Positions 7,221 through 15,382 of a stretch of 37,213 nucleotides of DNA are shown piece after piece. The stretch spans positions 1 to 37,213 of the forward strand of contig CAJJKY010000019.1 of assembly GCA_905188195.1 (NCBI GenBank), written 5' to 3'. The notes below the pieces were generated by a model. That model was given only the letters and a program-made list of their open reading frames with translations, did not search any database and was not told where the DNA came from. The position numbers were made by a program, and so were the translations under genes. The stretch comes from Streptococcus parasanguinis. Its GTDB lineage: Bacteria; Bacillota; Bacilli; Lactobacillales; Streptococcaceae. How positions within the stretch are numbered: position 1 is the stretch's first letter; the number at the start of each line of letters is the position of its first letter.

Positions 7221-7254
7221 AAAAAAGTTCTACTTTTCAGTAGAACTTTCTTTA
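7221..7254 (-). terminator. tgt terminator
   Basis: AAGTTCTACT pairs with AGTAGAACTT across a 4-base loop, followed on the minus strand by TTTTTTG. It begins 15 bases after the tgt stop codon. The stem matches that of the terminator at 4955-4993. Confidence 0.85.
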
Positions 7255-7268
7255 TTTTTTATCTATTC

Positions 7269-8411
7269 CTAGAAATTCCGTCCTGATTTGTTATAGCCAT
7301 ATTTTTCGACGAAATGCTCCCGGAATTCTAAGAGATTGTCATCCATGATGGCTTGACGGACCTGTTTCATGAGGTTGATCAAGAAGTATAGGTTGTGGTA
7401 GCTAGTCAAGCGAATGCCGAAGGTCTCATCTGCCTTGAGGAGGTGGCGAAGGTAAGCTCGGGTATAGTTCTTACAAGTGTAGCAATCACATTCAGGATCC
7501 AGCGGTGTAAAGTCTTCTGCAAATTGCGCATTTTTCACCACCAGGCGTCCTTGACTGGTCATACAGGTACCGTTTCGCGCAATCCGCGTCGGCAAGACAC
7601 AGTCAAACATATCCACGCCACGAATCACCCCATCGATCAGACTGTCTGGAGCTCCCACTCCCATGAGGTAGCGAGGCTTGTTCTCCGGCAAGAGCGGAGT
7701 TGTGAAATCAAGCACTGCATTCATCTCTTCATGGCTTTCTCCAACAGCTAACCCACCGATAGAATATCCTGGGAAGTCCATGCTGACCAGATCACGCGCA
7801 GACTGACGGCGCAAGTCCTCAAATCCAGCCCCTTGGACAATCCCGAAAAGACCTTGATCATGAGGGCGTCGGTGAGCCTTTAGCCCACGCTCTGCCCAAC
7901 GGCTGGTCCGTTCGATTGATTTCTTCACATAATCATAGGGTTGATAGAACTGGGGACATTCGTCAAAGGACATCATGATGTCGCTCCCTAGATTGTTTTG
8001 GATCGAGATGGCCTTTTCTGGAGAAAGGAACATCTTCGAGCCGTTGAGGTGGTTTTTAAAGGTTACCCCTTCCTCAGTAATGTTGCGGCTATCCGCTAAT
8101 GAATAGACTTGGAAGCCTCCACTATCCGTCAAAATTGGCTGATCCCAGTTCATGAACTGGTGCAATCCTCCTGCTTTTGCGACTAGATCATCCCCGGGAC
8201 GAAGCCAGAGATGGTAAGTATTAGCCAAGATAATGCCTGAACCCATCTCCTTAAGTTCTTCTGGCGATTGGGTCTTAACGGTTGCCTGAGTCCCTACGGG
8301 CATAAACATTGGGGTCGGGAAGGTCCCGTGAGGGGTGATAATTTCTCCCAGACGAGCACCTGTATGCTTTTCTTTTTTGATTAATCGATATTGAATCGGT
8401 GAATCTGTCAT
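7269..8411 (-). CDS. tgt: Queuine/preQ1 tRNA-ribosyltransferase
   Basis: 380 residues from the ATG at 8411 (MTDSPIQYRLIKKEKHTGAR), which has a GGAGGT site 6 bases upstream; the reading frame stays open upstream but the extension is not part of the family. The enzyme exchanges guanine-34 in tRNAs with GUN anticodons for preQ1. TDSGGFQVYSL (about 95-105) carries the general acid/base aspartate, VLPTRIARNG follows the nucleophile region, and CDCYTC with a downstream HLL is the zinc site. The gene is monocistronic: own promoter and own terminator. Confidence 0.97.
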   Translation of the reverse strand: MTDSPIQYRLIKKEKHTGARLGEIITPHGTFPTPMFMPVGTQATVKTQSPEELKEMGSGIILANTYHLWLRPGDDLVAKAGGLHQFMNWDQPILTDSGGFQVYSLADSRNITEEGVTFKNHLNGSKMFLSPEKAISIQNNLGSDIMMSFDECPQFYQPYDYVKKSIERTSRWAERGLKAHRRPHDQGLFGIVQGAGFEDLRRQSARDLVSMDFPGYSIGGLAVGESHEEMNAVLDFTTPLLPENKPRYLMGVGAPDSLIDGVIRGVDMFDCVLPTRIARNGTCMTSQGRLVVKNAQFAEDFTPLDPECDCYTCKNYTRAYLRHLLKADETFGIRLTSYHNLYFLINLMKQVRQAIMDDNLLEFREHFVEKYGYNKSGRNF

Positions 8412-8514
8412 GGTTACCTCCGTACTGGGAAAGACAGTCCCAGCCTGCTTATTCCTGTCACAGTTTTCCTGTGAGCACCTGTACGATTGTACCAAATTTT
8501 ACCGGCTCTGTCAC
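8412..8514 (-). promoter_or_regulatory. tgt promoter and hairpin leader
   Basis: GTGACA (8509-8514), 17 bases, TACAAT (8486-8491) with an extended TG gives a good promoter on the minus strand. The leader of about 68 bases can form two hairpins (TCACAG/CTGTGA and CTGGGA/TCCCAG). I do not recognise a preQ1 riboswitch in it. Confidence 0.6.
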
Positions 8515-8561
8515 GGACTTATGTTATAATAAAAAGTACTACTATGAAGAGAGTGTCATCC

Positions 8562-9431
8562 ATGAACCTTAAATTGATTCGCCTCCGGGCACGTACCATG
8601 CAAGTCCAGCAACCGGGCTTAGCTATCCTTTTTGCTCTTCCGGTCCTGTTGACCATTCTTGCTAACTTTCTCTTAAGCGGGCAAGATCTGATCGATCTAC
8701 TACCGGATATGACCTTGCAGCAAGCAAGTGTCTACATGATCCAGCGGCAGCTCTTTCCTTCTGTTGTCTCCTTTGTCATCTCTATTTTAGTGGTCGGTGC
8801 GACTTTTAGCTATTTAGATACGATCAATCCCAAGATCGAACACCGAACACGCGTGTTAGATATCTTTAAACAAGATCGCTTTACCTCTGTATTTGCCACC
8901 TTGATCTTGAAGCAAGCCGTCCTCTTTTTATGGGGACTTATCCTCTATGTGGGGAGTCTCATCAGCACCTACGCCAGCATTCGATTTTTGGCGATCTACG
9001 ACAAGGTAAGCAACCCTAGTACTTTGAGTGCTTCCAGTCCAGAATTCCAATCTCTCATGCAACAAATGCCTCTGATGACGGCCGGTGTCGTACTGGGCCT
9101 ACTCGGCCTACTCTTGTACCTTCCACAGTACTATAGTCTCAGCCTTGTCGAATTGATCCTCTACGAACAACTACGAGACGGCGACTACAAGGGAGCCTTT
9201 GGAGTGCTTCGCCAAAGTCGCGAAACCATGAAAGGGTTCCGCAGCAATCGCTTGGTGCTCGATCTAACCTTGATTGGTTGGTACTTCTTGAATTACTTCA
9301 CACGCGATGTCATCGGCTTTTATACCATGCCATACTTTATCAACTGCCAAATTGCATTTTACGATCAAATCAAGCAGATTAAACAAGGGCCGCGCCATTT
9401 TACAGGCCATCCAAGCCATGAAGCTAAATAA
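8562..9431 (+). CDS. DUF975 family integral membrane protein
   Basis: 289 residues from the ATG at 8562, which has AAGAGAG upstream; an earlier in-frame ATG at 8544 would lie only a few bases from the predicted transcript start. Sequence MNLKLIRLRARTMQ followed by a hydrophobic segment (about 21-38), and further membrane segments near 65-85, 115-140, 170-195 and 240-270, match DUF975 proteins. A basic loop with EQLRDGDYKGAFGVLRQSRETMKGFR is the conserved family region. An extended -10 (TGTTATAAT, 8522-8530) precedes it. Function is unknown in the family. It is transcribed divergently from tgt. Confidence 0.85.
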   Translation: MNLKLIRLRARTMQVQQPGLAILFALPVLLTILANFLLSGQDLIDLLPDMTLQQASVYMIQRQLFPSVVSFVISILVVGATFSYLDTINPKIEHRTRVLDIFKQDRFTSVFATLILKQAVLFLWGLILYVGSLISTYASIRFLAIYDKVSNPSTLSASSPEFQSLMQQMPLMTAGVVLGLLGLLLYLPQYYSLSLVELILYEQLRDGDYKGAFGVLRQSRETMKGFRSNRLVLDLTLIGWYFLNYFTRDVIGFYTMPYFINCQIAFYDQIKQIKQGPRHFTGHPSHEAK

Positions 9432-9440
9432 GAGTAATAA

Positions 9441-9473
9441 GAAAACCCCAGCAGGAAACTGGGGTTTTCTTCT
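9441..9473 (+). terminator. Terminator of the DUF975 gene
   Basis: GAAAACCCCAG (9441-9451) pairs with CTGGGGTTTTC (9459-9469), followed by TTCT on the plus strand. The A-rich 5' arm may let it also act on the converging CoA-binding protein gene. Confidence 0.9.
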
Positions 9474-9509
9474 ATTTATTTACTGTCAAAGACGAAGGGC
9501 TTTTGTCAT

Positions 9510-9962
9510 TTATAAGCCATATAGGGAGTCCCCCAAAATCAGTCGGGTATGCTCGCGTTTGATACAACGGTTCATGACGATATCATCTCGTCCAGCTCCA
9601 CGAAGAATCTCTTCTGCTTCTTGATTTTCCAGCTCCAATTGTGCCCAAAAAATCTTCGCATCTGTCTCGATGAAGTCACGCGCCACATCTGGTAAAAATT
9701 CACTGCGACGGTATACATCGACGATATCTACTGGGAAAGGAATTTCCTGTAGGCTAGCGTACACCGTTTCTTCAAGGATCTGGCCACCAGCTGCACGAGG
9801 GTTAACGGGAATAATCCGATAGCCCCGCTCTTGCATCTCCTTGCTGACACGATGACTGGTCGTGTCTTCACGGTCAGATAATCCAACTACAGCAATGATT
9901 TTGCTTGTTTCTAAGTAATGTTTGATAACGCCATCACTAGGATTGCGAAATGAATAAGCCAT
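9510..9962 (-). CDS. CoA-binding domain protein (YccU-like)
   Basis: 150 residues from the ATG at 9962 behind AAGGAGATT; the frame is open further upstream but lacks a start signal. A Rossmann-type CoA-binding fold is seen: KIIAVVGLSDREDTTSHRVSKEMQERGYRIIPVNPRA (about 22-60), then VDIVDVYRRSEFLPDV and IFWAQLELENQEAEEILRGAGRDDIVMNRCIKREH. Such proteins bind CoA-like nucleotides; the cellular role is not established. It lies 134 bases beyond the polA stop codon, behind the polA terminator. Confidence 0.88.
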   Translation of the reverse strand: MAYSFRNPSDGVIKHYLETSKIIAVVGLSDREDTTSHRVSKEMQERGYRIIPVNPRAAGGQILEETVYASLQEIPFPVDIVDVYRRSEFLPDVARDFIETDAKIFWAQLELENQEAEEILRGAGRDDIVMNRCIKREHTRLILGDSLYGL

Positions 9963-10039
9963 ATGAATCTCCTTTTGTATGCGTTTCCTTTCTTTAAATA
10001 GTATAATAATCCGGAGGGCATTGCAAGTGTTTGTCGTTA

Positions 10040-10078
10040 AAAGCGGTAGGAAACTAAAAAGTCTCCTACCGCTTTCTA
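10040..10078 (-). terminator. polA terminator
   Basis: AAAGCGGTAGGA (10064-10075 read on minus) pairs with TCCTACCGCTTT (10040-10051), ending in CTTTTAA. It lies 22 bases after the polA stop codon. Confidence 0.85.
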
Positions 10079-10096
10079 TTTTGAATAAACTCAATC

Positions 10097-12742
10097 TTAT
10101 TTGGCTTCGTACCAGGTTTGCCCTTCATTTTCATCTGCTTCCAGTGGAACCGCTAGCTCAATAGCAGATTCCATGGTCTCTTTGACCAACTGCTTGATCT
10201 TGGCCAACTCTTCTTTTGGCACTTGAAGGACGATTTCATCGTGCACTTGAAGAAGCATCTTGGTCTTGTATGCGCCTGCTTCTAAGGCTTGGTCCAAGTG
10301 GATCATGGCAATTTTCAAGATGTCTGCCGCCGATCCTTGGATCGGTGAGTTGATGGCCGTCCGTTCCGCAAAACCTCGAATATTGAAGTTGCGAGAATTG
10401 ATATCTGGAATTTCCCGGCGACGCTTGAAGAGGGTCTCTACATAGCCCTTGTCACGCGCTTCCCGTACCACTCTCTCCATATAGTCCTTGATGCCAGGGT
10501 AGCGTTCAAAGTAGGTCTCAATGTAGGCCTTGGCTTCTTTTCGACTGATCCCTAGGTTATTAGACAGTCCAAAGTCGGAAATTCCATAAACCACACCGAA
10601 GTTTACTGCTTTTGCATTGCGACGGTCATTCGGCGTCACGTCTTCTGGTTTTTCAATATTGAAGACGCGCATAGCAGTCGATGTATGGATATCTGCCCCA
10701 TGCTTAAAGGCATCAATCAAATGCTCATCTCCCGAAATATGGGCCAAGACGCGCAATTCGATCTGTGAATAGTCCGAACTCAGCAAGACACTGTTTTCCT
10801 CTTCTGGGACAAAGGCCTTGCGGATGAGACGACCTTGTTCCAAACGGACAGGAATGTTTTGCAGGTTGGGATCCACGCTGGACAAGCGGCCTGTCTGCGT
10901 CAAATCCTGTACATAACGGGTATGGATCTTCCCATCTTCCAAAATCCAATCTTGAAGACCGATGACATAGGTTGACTGGATCTTAGCAATTTGGCGGTAT
11001 TCAAGAATCTTAGACACGATCGGTGCAATTGGAGCCAGGCGTTCCAAGACATCAACAGCTGTTGAATAGCCGGTTTTGGTCTTCTTAGTATATTCAAGAG
11101 GGAGTTCCAATTTTTCAAAGAGGATGACCCCCAATTGTTTTGGAGAATTGATATTAAACTCTTCTCCAGCAAGCTCGTAGATTTCTTGAGTTAAGCGCTC
11201 CAAGACCACTTCGTTTTCCACCTGCATATCTTGGAGGGTCTGGCGCTCTACCTTAATCCCTGCGATTTCCATCTTGGCCAAAACAGCTGCTAGTGGTTGC
11301 TCCATATCATAGAGCAAATCTAGCTGGTCATGGGCTTGCAACTGCTCCACCATGGGCCCTTCGGTATCCAGTAGAACAGCGACTTTTCGTGCCAAATGCT
11401 CTAATAGGACCGCCTTTTCTGGGATAGCTTTTTTGGCTCCCTTGCCATAAACGACTTCGTCCAGCGGTAGCGCAATCTGACTATAGAGACTCGCAATGGT
11501 TGAAATTTCATTGTCCTCTACGGTCGACAAGAGATACTTGGCCAATCGACTATCAAAAGCCGGCTTTTGCAAGGTAATGCCCAAGTGGCTGAGCAAGACC
11601 TTGGCCCGCTTAAAGTCATAGACCTTGAGGGGCGTTTTTTCGAGAAATTCTTTGAAAATTGGTGTTTGTAAAAGACCAGTATCTGTACTCGCGTAAAGTT
11701 GACCTTTGGTCCCCCATGCGAAACCGATAATGGGTTCCGTATGGTAATTGTCTCCAAAGATCTCAAAATGGAAGAAACTATCTTCTGTGAGCATATCCGA
11801 GGTGACCTGCTCTACCTCCATGTAGTTAATGGTTACGGGAGCAGCTTCTTCTCCGCCTAGATCCAAGGCCTGACGGAGTTGCTTGAAGCCCATCTCCTCA
11901 TAAAACTTAGCCAGATTTTCAAGATGGGGACCTGTATAGGTGATATCGTCCAGGCCAATCTCAATAGGTGCATTGGTATCGATGGTCGCAAGGGTCTTGG
12001 ACAGGTAAGCCTGTTCCTTGTCGTTGATGAGATTTTCCTTCATTTTAGAAGGCTTCATCTCGTCAATATGCTCGTAAATGCCATCAAGAGACCCGTACTC
12101 TAGGAGTAGTTTGATCCCGGTCTTTTCTCCAATCTTGGTAACACCTGGGATATTATCCGACTTATCTCCCATCAAGGCCTTGAGGTCGATAAATTGCTCC
12201 GGTGTCAGTCCCATCTTTTCTTTCAGATAGGCTGGAGTGAATTCTTCAAACTCTGCCACCCCTTTTTTGGAGATTTCAACCACCGTATTGTCATCTGTTA
12301 GCTGGATCAAGTCCTTGTCCCCAGAAACGATGGTCACATCAAAAGGAACAGAAGTGGATTCTGCCAACTTATCCAGCGTTCCAATAATGTCATCCGCTTC
12401 ATACTGGGCCAGCTCATAATGACGAATTCCCAGATGGTCTAATTGCTCACGAATAAAAGGGAACTGCTCGCGGAATTCATCTGGTGTTTTTGCACGCCCC
12501 CCTTTGTAGTCAGCATACATCTCCGTCCGAAAAGTCGTCTTTCCTGCATCAAAGGCGACGAGGACATGGGTTGGTTGGATGCGCTCCAAGAGATGGCTCA
12601 ACATGAGATTAAAGCCATAGACCGCATTGGTATGCAACCCATTAGCATTTTTGAAGCGATCGATTTGATTATAAAGTGCGAAAAAGGCACGAAAAGCGAC
12701 GGAAGAGCCGTCGATGAGTAGTAATTTATTCTTTTTTTCCAT
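10097..12742 (-). CDS. polA: DNA polymerase I
   Basis: 881 residues from the ATG at 12742 (MEKKNKLLLIDGSSVAFRAFFALY), as in other streptococci. The N-terminal 5'-nuclease covers about 1-290 (ADDIIGTLDKLAE, SGDKDLIQLTD, GDKSDNIPGV). The middle 3'-5' exonuclease-like domain starts FHFEIFGDNYHTEP, without the DxE metal ligands, so proofreading is probably absent, as known for the pneumococcal enzyme. Polymerase motifs A (SSDYSQIELRVLAHISGD), B (RRNAKAVNFGVVYG) and C (LLQVHDEIVLQVP) are intact. It fills gaps and removes RNA primers. The promoter -10 is so close that the mRNA may lack a leader. Confidence 0.98.
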   Translation of the reverse strand: MEKKNKLLLIDGSSVAFRAFFALYNQIDRFKNANGLHTNAVYGFNLMLSHLLERIQPTHVLVAFDAGKTTFRTEMYADYKGGRAKTPDEFREQFPFIREQLDHLGIRHYELAQYEADDIIGTLDKLAESTSVPFDVTIVSGDKDLIQLTDDNTVVEISKKGVAEFEEFTPAYLKEKMGLTPEQFIDLKALMGDKSDNIPGVTKIGEKTGIKLLLEYGSLDGIYEHIDEMKPSKMKENLINDKEQAYLSKTLATIDTNAPIEIGLDDITYTGPHLENLAKFYEEMGFKQLRQALDLGGEEAAPVTINYMEVEQVTSDMLTEDSFFHFEIFGDNYHTEPIIGFAWGTKGQLYASTDTGLLQTPIFKEFLEKTPLKVYDFKRAKVLLSHLGITLQKPAFDSRLAKYLLSTVEDNEISTIASLYSQIALPLDEVVYGKGAKKAIPEKAVLLEHLARKVAVLLDTEGPMVEQLQAHDQLDLLYDMEQPLAAVLAKMEIAGIKVERQTLQDMQVENEVVLERLTQEIYELAGEEFNINSPKQLGVILFEKLELPLEYTKKTKTGYSTAVDVLERLAPIAPIVSKILEYRQIAKIQSTYVIGLQDWILEDGKIHTRYVQDLTQTGRLSSVDPNLQNIPVRLEQGRLIRKAFVPEEENSVLLSSDYSQIELRVLAHISGDEHLIDAFKHGADIHTSTAMRVFNIEKPEDVTPNDRRNAKAVNFGVVYGISDFGLSNNLGISRKEAKAYIETYFERYPGIKDYMERVVREARDKGYVETLFKRRREIPDINSRNFNIRGFAERTAINSPIQGSAADILKIAMIHLDQALEAGAYKTKMLLQVHDEIVLQVPKEELAKIKQLVKETMESAIELAVPLEADENEGQTWYEAK

Positions 12743-12748
12743 AGGCCT

Positions 12749-12757
12749 ATTATACCA
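12749..12757 (-). promoter_or_regulatory. polA extended -10 promoter
   Basis: TGGTATAAT on the minus strand (TATAAT at 12749-12754) is an extended -10 element. No -35 match is present 17 bases upstream. A start 7 bases downstream would fall on or next to the A of the polA ATG (12742). Confidence 0.6.
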
Positions 12758-12781
12758 TGAATCGCAAGGTCTCTGGTACAT

Positions 12782-12815
12782 AAAAACTCTACCCTTTCGG
12801 GTAGAGTCTTTTTTA
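12782..12815. terminator. Bidirectional terminator between polA and the small peptide gene
   Basis: ACTCTACCC (12786-12794) pairs with GGGTAGAGT (12799-12807) across a TTTC loop, with T-runs on both strands. On the minus strand it separates the 23-residue peptide gene from polA. Confidence 0.85.
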
Positions 12816-12846
12816 GGAGTTTCTTATGAAAAATGAAGAGAAGTGT

Positions 12847-12918
12847 TTACTCGCCGTAACAAGAACCTTGTTGTGGCAATTTCTTAAAGCGTTTTGGATA
12901 ATTAACTGAGATTTTCAT
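12847..12918 (-). CDS. Orphan 23-residue peptide
   Basis: The ORF starts MKISVNYPKRFKK and ends with LPQQGSCYGE. A GAGG site lies 8 bases before the ATG at 12918, and TATACT occurs upstream at about 12951-12956. It has its own terminator (12782-12815), so it forms a stand-alone unit between the fucosidase and polA. The basic N-terminal half and a C-terminal end with a single cysteine, tyrosine and glycine resemble precursors of modified peptides or secreted signals, but no modification enzyme or transporter is in the window. A 27-codon ORF overlaps it on the other strand (12826-12909), so which strand is translated is unproven. Confidence 0.5.
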   Translation of the reverse strand: MKISVNYPKRFKKLPQQGSCYGE

Positions 12919-12999
12919 TTTCTGTACCTCATTTCTTATTGGATGAGTACAGTATACAAGAGAAACCTAAACGATTCCTTATAGAAAGCTTCAAGAAAA

Positions 13000-14463
13000 C
13001 TAAAAGCTGAGGCGCAAAACACGCGGTTGTTTTTTCCTACAAGCTGGTAACTGAAGATGGAGCCCTGTCTCATCTTGGCTCCAAGAAAGAAGCTGACTTT
13101 CTCCAAGGAGTTCTAGCTTTTGAATGCGCGCATGAAGAATTCTCGGTTGCTTGAGATCATAGGCGAGAGACGGCAAGGTCAACTCTTCCGTCCTTCCACT
13201 TGGTTCCAGCTGGATGGCATAAAGAAAGCCATCACGCATGGTATAGCGGAAATCTTGGCTGGTATAGAGTGGCGCTTGCCCGTCTGAGAAGGAACCTTCC
13301 TGGGCCTCGGTCGGTCCGTCCGATGACACCCGCCAAGGCCGACTCTGATAAATGGCTTCTCCATTTACCGCCAGCCAGTCCCCGATCTCTGTGAGGATGT
13401 CTTGGTCTTGCTCAGGTATAGTGCCATCTGCCTTGGGTCCAATATTGAGCAGAAGATTGCCATTTTTGGCCACAACATCAACTAAATTTTGTAGCAATTC
13501 CTTACTGGTCTTGTAGGCTAGATCCTGGGTATAACACCAAGAATTACGGGCGATCGCGGTATCCATTTGCCACGGAAAGGCTTGCGTCTCTCCGTATCCT
13601 CCCCGCTCCATCTCAACGATTCCTGAACCGAAAGGGAGGGCGTCCTGTTTGTAACAAACAGCCACCTTGCGATCCTCTTGTGCTGCTAGATTGTAATAAT
13701 AAGCCAAAAAGCGCATCAAGTAGGGACGGAAACTCTCATGCTGGATCCACCAGTCAAAATATAGGAGCTCTGGTTGGTAGTCCCGCACCAGTTCACAGGT
13801 TCGCAACAGCCAATCTTCCAAGAATTCTTTACTTGGATAAGGCTTAGAAGTCAGATCAAAATGATCCTTGGGCTCTGGCTCCGCTGGCCAATAAAGGCTG
13901 TCTCTTGGGACTTCTTGCGGAATGTCACTAGTGAATTCCTTGCCATGTGAAAAGAAAAACTGGTGTTCTGCCCGGTGAGAAGACGTACAAAAGTGCAGAC
14001 CACGTTTTTCTGCTTCCTCCCTCAGCTCTCCTAAGACATCTCGTCTCGGCCCCATTTCTAAGCTATTATAAGGCGAGAGAGTAGAGGCATACATCTGAAA
14101 ACCATCGTGGTGCTCCGCAACTGGAAAAAGATACTGGGCTCCCGCTTTTTGAAAGAGATCTAGCCAAGATGCCGGATCAAAGCGATCGGCTGTAAAAAGA
14201 GGAATGAGATCCTTGTAGCCAAAGCCGGCCTGGTCTCCAAAATGCTCTCGATGATAGTCACAACAAGGATTCCCTTGGATATACATATTTCGCGAATACC
14301 ATTCTGAACCAAAGGCAGGTACACTGTAGACGCCCCAGTGGATAAACATTCCAAATTTGGCATCCCGATACCAATCCGGACAGACTTGATGGCTAAGAGA
14401 GTCCCAGGTGGGTTCAAAAGGACCTGACTGGATGACTTGATCAATCTCTTCAAGGCTTATCAT
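13000..14463 (-). CDS. Alpha-L-fucosidase, glycoside hydrolase family 29
   Basis: 487 residues from the ATG at 14463 (GAGGAG upstream); the open frame further upstream is not family-like. GH29 enzymes release L-fucose from glycans with retention. WYRDAKFGMFIHWGVYSVPAFGSEWYSRNM (about 31-60) and AEHHDGFQMYAS (117-127) are the substrate-binding blocks; the nucleophile is probably Asp237 in LLYFDWW. NLLLNIGPKADG closes the catalytic domain, and a beta-rich domain follows. No signal peptide is visible, so it acts in the cytoplasm on imported oligosaccharides, although no transporter gene is adjacent. Confidence 0.92.
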   Translation of the reverse strand: MISLEEIDQVIQSGPFEPTWDSLSHQVCPDWYRDAKFGMFIHWGVYSVPAFGSEWYSRNMYIQGNPCCDYHREHFGDQAGFGYKDLIPLFTADRFDPASWLDLFQKAGAQYLFPVAEHHDGFQMYASTLSPYNSLEMGPRRDVLGELREEAEKRGLHFCTSSHRAEHQFFFSHGKEFTSDIPQEVPRDSLYWPAEPEPKDHFDLTSKPYPSKEFLEDWLLRTCELVRDYQPELLYFDWWIQHESFRPYLMRFLAYYYNLAAQEDRKVAVCYKQDALPFGSGIVEMERGGYGETQAFPWQMDTAIARNSWCYTQDLAYKTSKELLQNLVDVVAKNGNLLLNIGPKADGTIPEQDQDILTEIGDWLAVNGEAIYQSRPWRVSSDGPTEAQEGSFSDGQAPLYTSQDFRYTMRDGFLYAIQLEPSGRTEELTLPSLAYDLKQPRILHARIQKLELLGESQLLSWSQDETGLHLQLPACRKKQPRVLRLSF

Positions 14464-14494
14464 TCTCTTCTCCTCTTTTCTTGTTACTACCTCT

Positions 14495-14532
14495 ATTGTA
14501 ACGAGAAAGCCTCGTTTGTAAAGACCAACGAG
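14495..14532 (-). promoter_or_regulatory. Fucosidase promoter with inverted repeats
   Basis: TTTACA (14517-14522), 16 bases, TACAAT (14495-14500) read on the minus strand. Three half-sites overlap it on the plus strand: AACGAG (14500-14505), CTCGTT (14511-14516) and AACGAG (14527-14532). This gives two inverted repeats across the spacer and -35, suggesting repressor control. It is not a clean cre site. Confidence 0.55.
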
Positions 14533-14554
14533 GGGAATGTTTAAAATAGTAGAC

Positions 14555-14582
14555 AAAGAGCTTGATCTAGGAGAATCAAGCT
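14555..14582 (-). terminator. trp operon terminator
   Basis: AGCTTGAT pairs with ATCAAGCT (14559-14582), followed by CTTTG on the minus strand, 22 bases after the trpA stop. The T-tract is weak. Confidence 0.65.
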
Positions 14583-14604
14583 GATGATGAATGGAATGAA
14601 GCTT

Positions 14605-15381
14605 CTAACCCTTCACTGCTTGAGAAATAAAACGAGCAATGGCGTCTGTCTCCCCTTGGTGGAGAGCCTTAACGATTTTGGACCCCACAATAACCCCATC
14701 TGAGACCTTGTTGAAACGGTGAACATCCTCCATGCTGGAAACTCCAAAACCTGTTAAAACAGGAATAGACGCTATTTCATGTAATTGGGCCAAATGGTGA
14801 TCCAAATCATCTCGATAGCTACCAGCTTTCCCCGTCACTCCATTGACGGCAACGGCATAGATAAATCCTTCTGCATCTTGGATCAATTTCTTCTGGCGCT
14901 TGATTCCTGTGGTTAAGCTCACTAGCGGCACCAAAGCGATGTCTTTATCCACTAAGAGAGGTTCTACCAGATCCGCATGCTCATGGGGGAGGTCCGGAAT
15001 AATCACTCCCTTGACTGCTGTTCCTTCTACATCTCTAAAAAAGTTTTCTAGACCATATTGGAACAAGGGGTTGAAATAGGTCATGATGACCAAAGGAACA
15101 CTTGTCTCTAAGTGCTGGATCGTTTGCACCAGTTCCTCTGTCGTCGTCCCATGGGCTAAACTTCGTAGTCCCGCCTCTTCAATCACAGGACCATCTGCCA
15201 CCGGATCCGAAAAAGGAATACCAACCTCAATAGCTGAGACACCAAGTTCCTCCAAAAATTGGATGGTTTCCTGCAAACCTGCCAAGCCTTTTTCATGATC
15301 TCCTGCCATAATATAAGGAACAAAGATCCCTTGCTGCTGGTCTTTCAGCTTTTGTAAATGCTCTGTTAAGGTCTTTCCCAT
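14605..15381 (-). CDS. trpA: Tryptophan synthase alpha chain
   Basis: 258 residues. Cleaves indole-3-glycerol phosphate to indole and glyceraldehyde 3-phosphate, and passes indole to TrpB through the tunnel. The catalytic pair is visible in SAIEVGIPFSDPVADGPVIE (Glu52, Asp63). The phosphate-binding end GFGVSSMEDVHRFNKVSDGVIVGSKIV is present. Last gene of the trp operon, one base after trpB. Confidence 0.98.
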   Translation of the reverse strand: MGKTLTEHLQKLKDQQQGIFVPYIMAGDHEKGLAGLQETIQFLEELGVSAIEVGIPFSDPVADGPVIEEAGLRSLAHGTTTEELVQTIQHLETSVPLVIMTYFNPLFQYGLENFFRDVEGTAVKGVIIPDLPHEHADLVEPLLVDKDIALVPLVSLTTGIKRQKKLIQDAEGFIYAVAVNGVTGKAGSYRDDLDHHLAQLHEIASIPVLTGFGVSSMEDVHRFNKVSDGVIVGSKIVKALHQGETDAIARFISQAVKG

Positions 15382-15382
15382 C

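Noticed and set aside
8412..8495. Extended tgt start giving 408 residues
   Set aside because: The extra 28 residues are absent from the family, and the GGAGGT site serves the ATG at 8411.
12826..12909. 27-residue plus-strand ORF (MKNEEKCLLAVTR...) with an AGGAG site
   Set aside because: It lies antisense to the 23-residue peptide gene, directly after a terminator, and no plus-strand promoter is evident. Not excluded, but the minus-strand ORF has better promoter context.
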